From Sepioteuthis lessoniana (Eukaryota > Mollusca > Cephalopoda > Myopsida > Loliginidae), in assembly GCA_963585895.1 (NCBI GenBank), contig OY757915.1, forward strand, positions 95,839,184 through 95,903,183: a stretch of DNA of 64,000 bases. Direction: 5' to 3'. Of the stretch, positions 44,574 through 54,517 are shown piece after piece. The stretch's first letter is position 1; each line of letters starts with the position of its first letter. The notes below the pieces were generated by a model, which searched no databases, had not been told where the DNA came from, and worked only from the letters and a program-made list of their open reading frames with translations. The translations under genes were made by a program, and so were the position numbers.

Positions 44574-45366
44574 TCATGGTCCTTGTCTTTTTTTCAAAAG
44601 TTTGTTTAAAGGAGCATGTAAGTTGTGAATATTAGGTATAAACACTTGGTAGTAATTAGCCAGTCCTAAGAAACTTTGTAAGGAAGAGACATTTTCAGGA
44701 GCTGGCATGTCTTTTGTTAAGCCATGCAAGTGACCTCCCCTGATACTCACTAGAAAAGAGAGTATTTTGCTACGACTGGATGTAAACAAATGGCCATATT
44801 GGTTTAGGTGAGAGTGTAAGAAGAAGGGTGTAATAAAGGTGTCTCCATATGCAGAGTGTTATAGTCTGAGTTCTTTGTTTTTAACATCTTTGATTGTGGT
44901 AGCCTGTTCTGGATCTGCCATCTTTGTTGATAATGTGCCCAAAATATTTAATCTTCTCCATAAAAAAAGTTGCATTTGAATTCCTTCAATTTGAAACCGT
45001 ACTTCTGAATTCTTGAAAAGACATCATGGACATGTTCCTTATGTTGTTCTACATTTTGACAGTTCATTAATATGTCATTCAAATATGCAACCAAAAGTCA
45101 AGGTCGCTCAGCATAGTATCCATTACTTGTTGAAGGATTGCCAGTGCAACCTTGACCCCGAACAGAAGACATCCGAATTTGTACAACATATGATGGGTGT
45201 TGATACAGAGCAACCTAGAACATTCTTCCTCCACCAGTATTTGAAGATATGTGGCTCTGAGGTCAATTTTTGAAAAAAATTTCCTTCCATTTAGTTTTGT
45301 AAAAATTTCTTCTGGGCTTGGTAAAGGATAATGATAATCTTTGAGTGCAGCATTAAGCCTTGTCAA
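44574..45366 (-). pseudogene. Ty3/gypsy RT and connection fragment
   Basis: First frame (45366 leftward): TRLNAALKDYHYPLPSPEEI, FTKLNGRKFFSKIDLRATYL (motif A, D retained in KIDL) and the sequence up to MDTMLSDLDF. After a frameshift: VAYLNDILMNCQ near 45060-45090, where the usual Y-x-D-D catalytic box reads Y-L-N-D. A third frame (44574-44789) has VSSLQSFLGLANYYQVFIPN and HNLHAPLNKLLKK, the typical segment between RT and RNase H. A one-base shift at an A run near 44590 separates it from the RNase H frame. Not functional. Confidence 0.85.
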
Positions 45367-45385
45367 GAAGTTGGCTACAAGTTAG

Positions 45386-46332
45386 GCACTTTTTATCCCG
45401 GTAAGGGCAATCCTTAAACCAATGTAGTGACCCACAATCAGAACACAGGGAGGAGGCAAGTTGTTTTGTTTCTTTTTGCATTGGTTTGATTTAGAGGGAG
45501 ATTTAGATTGTTTTTTCTTTTGACGAACCTTTCTTATGTGTGCTTTGCCAAATTCCTTGATGTTTTTCACAGCTTGGCATACACTTATGAATCTCTGACA
45601 GTCTTCCACTATTAGTTGGAGAGTAAGGTTTGGCTCATTTTTCAATTTATTCAGAACTCTACATCTAATTTCAGTGTCTTTAGCTGAAACAAGTCCCTGA
45701 ATAAATATCAGACACTTGAAATTATTCGCCCTCAATTCTGACAGTTTGAAATCGTCACAATGCTTGTTCACGACTGATGCAAATGTAGTATGATCTTCCC
45801 AATCCTTATCCTTCCATCTCTTAAGAGTGAAATTTTAGGACTAAAATTTTCGTAAAAGTTTAACAGCTTCAGTAGATGTCATTTCACTTGTTTTATGGGG
45901 TAAGATATAGTTCATAAATTTAGTATGCCCCATGGTGCCTGATTTTCAAAGTAGTAGGCAAACTTTCTTAGAGTCTGCTCAATTTGTGCAATCTGTGGCA
46001 TATAAATCCTCAAATCTTCTAAAATAGGAGGCAAAGGTTATATCCTCATCCAGAGAATATGCAAAATTGTCTGTTGTGCTCCAGATCATGTTTTGTGAGA
46101 ACACATTTTTGTTTTAACTAATTTGTCCTGTTTGTTGAGTTTGAAGTAGGATTTCTTTGAGTTTTTGTTGCCTGATTTCTGTTTGTTTTTGAATTTCAAT
46201 CCGTTCTTTTTGTATATCCAACTGGAGTTGATCCATTCTTTTTTGCTGCTCAACTTGTTTCTCTTCCATTCTTTTTTGCTGTTCATGTTGGAATTTAAGA
46301 AAATCGAGCATGGTGGATTTAAACTCGTCCAT
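45386..46332 (-). pseudogene. Gag-like region with coiled coil and zinc knuckle
   Basis: The N-terminal frame from 46332 (MDEFKSTMLDFLKFQHEQQK) is followed by a long Gln/Lys/Glu-rich coiled coil. The middle frame 45382-45771 holds a helical gag-like part (SELRANNFKCLIFIQGLVSA, then RCRVLNKLKNEPNLTLQLIV) and a Lys-rich stretch. The nucleocapsid zinc knuckle CSDCGSLHWFKDC (CX2CX4HX4C) appears in the neighbouring frame at about 45405-45447, so a frameshift precedes it. Confidence 0.75.
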
Positions 46333-46758
46333 GTTTGTCAGTCTTTTTTAGGATTAAACCAAAATAGAACTTAATTGAGGTAAAAAAAACTTTCCTTCTT
46401 TTTCGAATAAAAAAAACAGAAATAACTTTAATTCCTTACTCACTCAGGGAATCGTGTGTACTTTTATTTTTGAATAAAATTTTTAAAAAACTTTAATTTC
46501 TTACTCAGGGAATCATGAGTGCTTTTAAAAAAAAAAAAAGCATAAATTCTCATAGTTTAGCAGCTCACGTTCAAGTTCAGTGTAAGTTAGTTACACTTTT
46601 TTTGTCTGGTTTCCTTTTATGGATTGCCAAGTACTGTTGAGTAGAATAAAGTGTGACAAAAATAGAATTTTTTTCACTCATCCATTGTTGAGCCAATATT
46701 GACAATTTCCATGTAGTCCTTTAGGGGTCCTTAAGGGTGTTCATCACCAACTTGTTGT

Positions 46759-46775
46759 GCCCTTGTTAGGGGCCA
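46759..46775 (-). promoter_or_regulatory. Putative primer-binding site of the Ty3/gypsy element
   Basis: Minus-strand tggcccctaacaagggc starts with TGG and has the form of a tRNA-complementary primer site (TGGCxCCxAACAxGGGC). Its position, about 430 bp before the gag start, is right. The LTR that should end at 46776 cannot be delimited. Confidence 0.55.
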
Positions 46776-47019
46776 GAAATAAAGACACAAGAAAGGAATT
46801 GAGTTAAACAAATATATCAACAAAACAGTAGTACAGCATATACAAATGAGAGGGTTACCAGCAAAACTCTTTTGGTCCTAGTGTCAAAGCTGTCTGCTAG
46901 AATATTGCCTTCTGCCTAAGAGCAGTACCTGCTGCTATTTACCCTGTGTGCATGGGTAAATTACCATAATAATAAGTATAGATTTTGTTTACACACAGTT
47001 AAATGTTAAAACAGTTCTA

Positions 47020-47390
47020 TTTTTTAAAAATTCAGTTTAGCATAAGTACAGTTTCAATGTCAAAAACAGTTCTATTTCAAACAATGCGGTTCAGCATAAG
47101 TATGCAGTTTAGATGTCAAACAGTTCTATTTCAAGCAATTCAGTTTAGCATAAGTACACAGTTTAATTCTATTTGACCCATAGATAGGACCCTATCAGGT
47201 GGTACCAGAATGGACCTGGGAGCGATGGCAATGAAGAGATACTCAGCATTCTTTAAAGCTCCAGCATTAGTGGAACCTCACCATCAGATTGTTTAGTGTC
47301 ATATCCAGAAAACTCATTCGGTTTAGTCTTACCCCTCTGCAGAGATGCAGACAGTACAGCCTCAGACAACTGGGCAATGAATAGAACAAG
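47020..47390 (-). repeat. Dispersed repeat family E
   Basis: Minus-strand copy with three tandem tail units (cagttctatttcaaacaatg type, 47020-47170) followed by the core (gacccatagataggacccta and so on). Confidence 0.75.
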
Positions 47391-47959
47391 AAAGGAAGAA
47401 AAATAAACATATAAAAAAAAAGGAAACGGGGAAAATAGTAAACAAAAGCACAAAACAAAGAACCTCTAAAATAACAGCAACACTGAAAAATCTGTTTTTT
47501 TGTTAAAGCTTAATAGACTTGCGAAATAGTGGGATTATTTGTGTGTCAAATATTCAAAAAGTCTGAATTAATGTGAGTTTCAAACTCTATTTCTTTTCTT
47601 AGTCAATCAATTTCTTTCACTTAAATATTCCATGCTTATTAAATAAACAGGAGTTTCAAAAAGTTACATACTTTAATCAGCTCTTCTCTTAAACTGTACA
47701 AATATTTATTTTTTTAATTTTTACATTTAGTTAAAAAGATCGATGCAGTAATAGTTTTTAAAAAATTCATTATACATGAGGGTGAGCTTAAAAAATTAAT
47801 ATGATGTTATCTGGTGTTAATGGCTTTTTTTTAATATATGAGATCAAAGCATTGCAACACAGATGGAAGAAGTGTGTGGCCAACATAAACATATGTATAT
47901 ATACATATATATGTAAGAAAATATTTTTTGGTGAGTCCTATGAGGGGAAAAATTAAATA

Positions 47960-48310
47960 CTTTTAAATGAATAGATCCACAAGAGATTTATTCTATAGTT
48001 ATTTATTCCTCTTCAACAAGTGTTTCTGGTGGTATTTTATGCTGTCTTCAGGAAGTGATATGGTTTATTTTTGTGTTTCTTTTGATTTATATAGCGGCAA
48101 CTATTTTGATAAGTTTGTGGTTCTTTTTAATTCCAGGATTTATGTCTGTGAATTTTCAGTTCAAGTTAATTGTCCATGACAAAATTTTGTTTCTACAGGT
48201 GTTGTTTCTCTCTCTCTCTTTCTCTCTCTCTCTTTTTTTACAAGAGTATATTCAGTGTATTTGTGTGGCTGCTCATGTCTATGCATGTGCATATACTTTT
48301 ATTTTTTTTT
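47960..48310. repeat. Large inverted repeat, left arm
   Basis: About 350 bp with roughly 85% identity by eye to the reverse complement of 48775-49140; for example gttcaagttaattgtccatg here and its exact complement at 48922-48941. Confidence 0.9.
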
Positions 48311-48774
48311 AAGGGATATTCTGATATTAAAAGCTTGTGTAGACCAGACCCCATAAGTAATATTAAGTTACCAGAAAACAGAAAAATCTATATTTCAAAA
48401 CACCAACACAAATGCAGCAATGGACTGTCTAAAATAATGCCAATACACCAAACTGACAACTGCAGATTACTCCAAATAAAAGGGGAAAAAAATTCAGAAA
48501 AAATTAAACTCACATTAAACAGAACTTAACTATACACACTCAGAGACATAGACACACAAAGGGGGGAAAATTAGTTATCAGTTGAATTTTATGGCACATC
48601 AATTATCATAGTTTATTTAGGTAAAAAGAGTGATAAAAGAAAAAAAAAAACACCATCACCCCGGCACATGCATGCATGCACACACATACACAATTACTCA
48701 GGGATGAAGAATAGTAGTCAGCTAAACTTTATGGTATATCAACTATCATAGATTATTTAGGGAAAAGAAGAGTA

Positions 48775-49140
48775 ATAAAAGAAAACAAAAAAAACAACAA
48801 AAGTTTATGCACATACATGGATACAAGCTTCCACACAAACACACAGAATACACTCTTGTAAAAAAAAAAAAAAAGAAAAAAGAGAAAGAGCGAAATAACA
48901 CCTGTAGAGACAAAAATTTGCCATGGACAATTAACTTGAACTGAAAATTCACAGACGCAAATCCTGAAATTAAAAAGAATTACAAACTGATCAAAACAGT
49001 CGCCACTATATAAAATCAAAGGGAACACAAAATAAACCATTTCATTTCCTGAAGACAGCACAAAACTCTGCCAGAAACACATGTTGAAGAGAAATAAATA
49101 ACTTAAAAATAAATCCCCTGGTGGATCTATTCATTTTAAA
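48775..49140. repeat. Large inverted repeat, right arm
   Basis: Partner of 47960-48310, loop about 460 bp. Inside the loop, 48580-48640 and 48718-48775 form a shorter direct repeat (atcatagtttatttaggtaa type). Confidence 0.9.
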
Positions 49141-50097
49141 GTATGTATATATGTGTATATATATATATATAAATACACACACACACATGTATATGCATGT
49201 ATATATATATATATATATATATTAGCATTGTTCATAAGTAAGTACAATTCATGCAATAACTTAATTTTGGACTGCTACATATTCATATTTTCAGTTTTGG
49301 GCTTTCAATATTGTAGAATTCGGAAATAAATAATATCTAATTATATCTGTTTTGATTGTCTTATGTGCTGCAAGAAATAATAAAATCTTGGTATCTTTGA
49401 TTTTGAAGAAAATTAAATTTTTTTATATCAAAAATAAGATGAGAAGAGGAGCACAGTAACTGACTAAATCAAAATATAAAATAAAATTAAAAAAAATGAA
49501 AATTTCATGAAATATTCAAACAGCAGGGACAGTGATGTAATGGATATGTTACTTGCATACCAACAAACAAACAGAATGAGACAATGAGTTGTTATATGAT
49601 ATATAACAGATAATCTGCCAGTTCCCCTACCTCCTAACAAAATTCAAATTTAGGGCACTGTTTTGAAATGCAAAAGTAAGATTTTAACCCAGATAATAAT
49701 CAAATAAAATATTGCTTTTATAGCAGTCAAAGCAGCATAATTCAATTAGATATACAATCAGACATTAAATTTTCCTAATTCTAATTTCTGTACAGAAAAG
49801 TTTAATAAATATTAGAGAATTTTGAGAGTTCAAGAAATTACCATGTTTGATGTTATAAGAGAGCCTTTTATTTTTCCTCATTAAATCAAAAACTTTCACT
49901 TTTTCAGATTGTCAGTACTACAGAAAACAGTGCAACGACAAGAGGATTTCTTTTTCTTTTTTCTGTAGAATTTGGCAATAAATGATTGTCTAATATTCTA
50001 TAAAAAATAATAAAATCCTGGTATCTTTGGTTTAGAAGAAAATTAACTTTTTATAAAGAATTTGTTAGAAGTCTACATACTTATAGATAGTACTGGC
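49141..50097. other. AT-rich DNA, no gene seen
   Basis: (AT)n and (AC)n tracts at 49150-49222. Short similar stretches at about 49370-49410 and 50000-50040 (ataataaaatc, tggtatcttt) form a weak direct repeat. Nothing codes. Confidence 0.5.
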
Positions 50098-50330
50098 ATG
50101 ATGGTTATTATCATAGGAAACGGACTCAGCAAGCTAGGTTCAAATCCTGGAAAAGGCTGTTCAAATTTTACTTTGCACTAATGCTCTTGGTTAAGGCATG
50201 AGCCCATCTCTTCTCTTTCAAGCTATGGGTAAACAATAGGTCAAACTGACCTCATTAATATTAGTAAGGCAACCAGTCTAGGAGAAAGAAAGAAAATCTG
50301 AATTCAGAACCTGAAGAGTGTTGTTCTGTC
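50098..50330 (+). repeat. SINE family C
   Basis: Head atgatggttattatcatagg, B box ggttcaaatcctgg, body aagctatgggtaaacaatagg, and 3' end aatctgaattcagaac. An (AT)n tract follows at about 50493-50521. Confidence 0.8.
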
Positions 50331-50489
50331 TCACATTGGTGCAGCATTCTTCTGTTTTTTGCTCATCCAAAATGTGGCTTGCCGTACATACGCATTCACC
50401 ACTATATACAAATCACCTGTATAAACAGTAGTTGTATACATCTTTAATTGAAATATTAGGCACTCACATTTTGTATGCAACAGAGAGAC

Positions 50490-50527
<38 letters not shown>

Positions 50528-50529
50528 TA

Positions 50530-51270
50530 GCAGTATATATCATAAATTTAAAAAGGGTTCTTTTGGGGTCCAGTCTCATCAGAGAACACAGTTTCAAAAG
50601 CAAGCAAGATAGTCATCTGTTTTTTTTCTTTTTTCCCCATTTGTGGGTTTTGCTTTTTTTTTCTGTCATTGACTACTATCAGTTCTCCTTATTCCTTTGT
50701 ATTGCTTGCTTTTCTCATGGTGTTCGTTGACGAGACTTGACTGAAAAAAAGGCCTTTTTTTAGAACTTTTCAGTTATGCTCTACTTTAAGCTGTTCTAAA
50801 ATTTTGTACAGACGACAAAATACCACACACACACACACACATATGCTAAGTATAATCATTTGTATATAAGATGCACTATTCCAATTTTTTCAACCAAATA
50901 CTTAAGGAATGATATAATTAACTTTTTTCTGGCCACATGCCTCACGATATTTGGGATGGGATGACTGATAACAAGTTATACTTGTAGTCCAAACAAATGT
51001 GTTTTATGCTGTTACTGAGAAATATCCACTAGAATGTGCATTTGTTTACCTTTTTTTCTCCAAATGTGAGCCTATTTTTGCTGCAACTGTATTGCATTTT
51101 TGTGTAAACATGTCCCAATGGTTGCTCTAAATATTGCATAAATTATATGTTCTAATGTAAACTATATTAATGTAAAAAAAAACAATATAAATTCTTATTT
51201 TTAGTCAATACGAATCGATAAACAAATGCTAAATTTAGGTTAGATTTAGCTACTACAAATTCTAAAATGT
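50530..51270. other. No gene seen
   Basis: Low-complexity T runs near 50620-50670 and an (AC)n tract at 50824-50842; no supported element. Confidence 0.5.
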
Positions 51271-51272
51271 CC

Positions 51273-51524
51273 GTGCATGTCTAATGAGTAGAGTGTTCAC
51301 CAATGGTCTGGGAGACCGGGGTTCAATCCCAGGTTGCGTCATACCAAAGACTTTAAAAATGGTACTTGATACCTCCTTGCTTAACACTCAGCATTATAAG
51401 ATATGTATCAAGGGTAAAGTGTAGCAATCCAGGGAAAGGATAGTGCCCTCCCCTACACTTTGGTGTAGTAACTATTGAAAAGGGAGCCTTCTGGTCGCCC
51501 TCGACTATGGTCGCCAACTTTACT
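51273..51524 (+). repeat. SINE family A
   Basis: Plus-strand copy: atgagtagagtgttcacc, gaccggggttcaatcccagg, ctccttgcttaacactcagc, and a 3' end in gtcgccaactttact. Confidence 0.85.
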
Positions 51525-52257
51525 TTTTTTACTTTTTAGACATATAAAGAGATTTTTTTTTTACTCTTACAAATTCTTATAGTTTACAGGAATGGTCACA
51601 TTAACTAATAGATTTTCTTTGCCCAGCTGGGTTTGATTTTCAAGACTAAATTAGGATTATCAGTTTCAATCTCAAAATCCTGATCACATCCTTCACCACC
51701 CTCATGTTATTTTTCTTAATTTAACCTTTATTATTTAGAATATAACAAATAGCATAGGGATGGGATTGCCATACCCTTTGCAATTTTCTGCAGATGCAAT
51801 TTCCTGCATGTCTTAATGTATGTAAGCCAAGCTGTGATTATCATTTACATCCTATTTTTCTTAAGGTTAAAACTGCACTTCTTTGTTGTCAGAAAGGATT
51901 GTTAATGTCTGTTCATAATGAGTAGTCCCCACCTTATTAACAGCCAATTTAAAAGTTTGTAAAAAGTAAACAGGAGAAGCACTCCATATATGCTAAATAT
52001 TCTTTATGAGAAAAACCAGAAATTTTATTTTAACTGGTGACCACCTGGTATTTGTGAGAACATTAACAGCTCATGTCCTGGGTGTGAGTACCTGCCTCCT
52101 TGACTAAATAGGGATAAGAGCTGGATTCAATGCCTGAGGGTTATCAAGGGGAATCCTAACAGAACTGAGCAATTTTTTTATTCACTCAGGGGAGAGTTGC
52201 TTCATGCAGGGCACTTCACATTAAAATAACTTTGTGTCGGATTTTATTGAATAAATC

Positions 52258-52545
52258 AGGACACATAGCGTAACGGTTATAGGCTCTGGTTCGCCAAGCT
52301 TCTAAGGAGACAATCATTTGGAAGTTGCAGGTTCAATCCTGACTGCAGGTGAGTAACAATACAGGAATACTTAACACTTGTACCCGGTTATGGCTAACGG
52401 AATCAGAACATGCGACCCCTGTGGATTCAATAAAGGATATAGTTCGATGTTTCCCGAGTTCAACAAACACCTGAAGAAGGCCGAAGGACATATCAGCCAA
52501 AACGTTGTGGAAATAACAATAAAGATGAAGACAATAGTCTGTGGT
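52258..52545 (+). repeat. SINE family D, best copy
   Basis: Head catagcgtaacggttatagg, B box caggttcaatcctgactg, cttgtacccggttatggcta, tgtggattcaataaagg, and the 3' core acctgaagaaggccgaagg...cagccaaaacgttgtgg. Confidence 0.8.
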
Positions 52546-52610
52546 TTAATGGTTATCGTCGTAGGAAACCATTGAACACTCTACCCACTAGGCCAATGAG
52601 CCGGTTTAAA
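52546..52610. repeat. Chimeric junction of SINE C and SINE A heads
   Basis: taatggttatcgtcgtagga (family C head) is joined directly to the reversed head of family A (tctacccactaggccaatga plus gccggt), immediately after the family D copy. Confidence 0.7.
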
Positions 52611-53748
52611 TAAATAAGGATTTTGATAATTCCACCTGGCTTTAGTGTGGGGTGGTTTGAAGACTACCCAGCTCAATTCCAGAGAGCCTTGTTTATTATA
52701 AAATCATTAATAATCCATTTTTATAATTGTTGGTTATCACTCTTTACTCAGTGGACCAGCCCAAGAAGTGACATAATGATGGAGTTATAAAGAGACCTAC
52801 TTAGTAAGAAGAATTTTCACGAGGGACTAATTGGCAGAGCAAACCTAAGTCCAACTCATCTAAGTCCTAAATTAAAGTATAGCATCAGCATAACACTCCC
52901 TCGGCCACTAAGAGTAGAAAGATGTAGAGATCGGGAATAAACCATTGTAATGTTTCAGCAGTCTTTGTTCATAATTCAGTTTTATGTCTAGTATTTTGTT
53001 CCTCCATCTTTTTTTTTATTTAATTATAATTGATACTGTGCTTCAGACACTACCAGCCGTTGAGACAGTCCTACACCCAATGTTATATTATTTCATTTTG
53101 CTTGTTATCTTGGAAATTTGAAAAAACTTTTAAATCTTAAGAGAAAATACTATACAGTAATAATTTCAACTCCTTTAATTAATTCATAGTTTAATTAATG
53201 GTCAGTTACAGAACATGAGATGTTGGAGAATGTCCAAGCTACTGGTTTAAGACTATCACAGTTACTTAGCCTTTTAATCAATCTTAAAAAAGAAATATTG
53301 GTTTTTCTAAAGAGACCATGTTATGTTGGTTGTTAGATGGTATAAGGAATGTTTATCTTCAGTTAAATTCATTAAAAAAAAGAATGCTTTTGGTCGTATT
53401 GTCACATATTTTATTTACATGCATTAAAAAATGTTCAAATTGAAATATTTCTGTTTATTGATCTTAATATTGAAGATGAAAGTAAATAAGAAACATTTTA
53501 GCTATATATTTTTTTCTAAAAAAGGGTAAAAATGTAGCTCAAATGCAAAAAAAAGTGCAGTATATAGAAAAAGTACTATGAATGATCAAATATGGCAAAG
53601 AAGGTGGTGGTTTCGGTGGTTACACTTTTGTATTTAAAAAAAAAAAAAGTAAAAATGCAACTTTTTCTAAAGAAAATGAAGAAGCTGAAAATTTCTCCCT
53701 GATTAATGTTCCATGATCAGGTAGACCAGTTAAAGTTGATTATGATTA

Positions 53749-54006
53749 CCGGCTCATTGGCCAAGTGGGTAGAGTGTTTGCCAATGATCTGAGAGACCGG
53801 GGTTCAATCCCAGGTCAAGTCATACCAAAGACTTTAAAAATGGTACTTGATACCTCCTTGTTTAACACTCAGCATTATAAGGTACGTATCAAGGGTAAAG
53901 TGGAGCAATCCTAGGAAAGCAGTAGTGCCCTCCCCTACACCTTGGTGTAGTAGCTATTGAAAAGGGAGCCTTCGGGTTGCCCTCGACTAAGGTCGCCAAC
54001 TTTACT
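53749..54006 (+). repeat. SINE family A, best copy
   Basis: tRNA-like head ggctcattggccaagtgggt, B box ggggttcaatcccaggtcaa, full body, 3' end gtcgccaactttactttt. The 8 bp ttatgatt appears on both sides (near 53739-53746 and 54015-54022), a plausible target duplication. Confidence 0.9.
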
Positions 54007-54097
54007 TTTCTTACTTATGATTGTTATGGTACCTACCTTACGGACAATAATGAACTCTTCCTATTACTATGAATACCGGGAGAATATTCATCTCAGT

Positions 54098-54115
54098 GTT
54101 GAGTTAACTCCAGCC
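54098..54115. repeat. Target-site duplication of the LINE, left
   Basis: gttgagttaactccagcc, identical over 18 bp to 60041-60058. Confidence 0.8.
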
Positions 54116-54517
54116 GTTATTACGTGTGTTATAACTTGGAATACGTGCATTACTTGTTACAACTTAGTTATCTCGGTAAGACTGGTTTTTTCGTCGGACT
54201 TTATTTTTTTGCAAGCTTACCTGAGAAGTAGTTACTAGTGACAATTTTTAGTTTAACTTAGTTTGTCACTTGTTTTAGTTAATCCGGCGTTTGTTTCTCT
54301 TGTGGTCGGACTAGATTTCTTTTTTAAGTATTTTATCTGGAGCTTTTTTTAATTTAGCAGGGGTATCTACTAGTTCTAATCTTTTAGTAATTTTTACGAC
54401 GTGTTGTCTAATTTTATAATTTTCACTTTTTTGTTGAACAGTAGAACTCCCCACTCCACACTTGCAACAAGTGGGGGCCTTAGTTTTACCCTCCTGGCTG
54501 CAAGCCCTACTGCAGTC

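Larger units (their letters stand above)
41027..46775 (-). mobile_element. Degenerate Ty3/gypsy-type retroelement
   Basis: Minus-strand order: primer-binding site, gag coiled coil, zinc knuckle, RT palm fragment, connection, RNase H start (expanded). Missing or deleted: protease and the N-terminal RT (the knuckle at 45386 abuts RT at 45366), the second half of RNase H, integrase and the 3' LTR. Several frameshifts. No second LTR was found. The element lies in the same orientation as the host exons, just upstream of the exon at 40683-40904. Confidence 0.8.
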
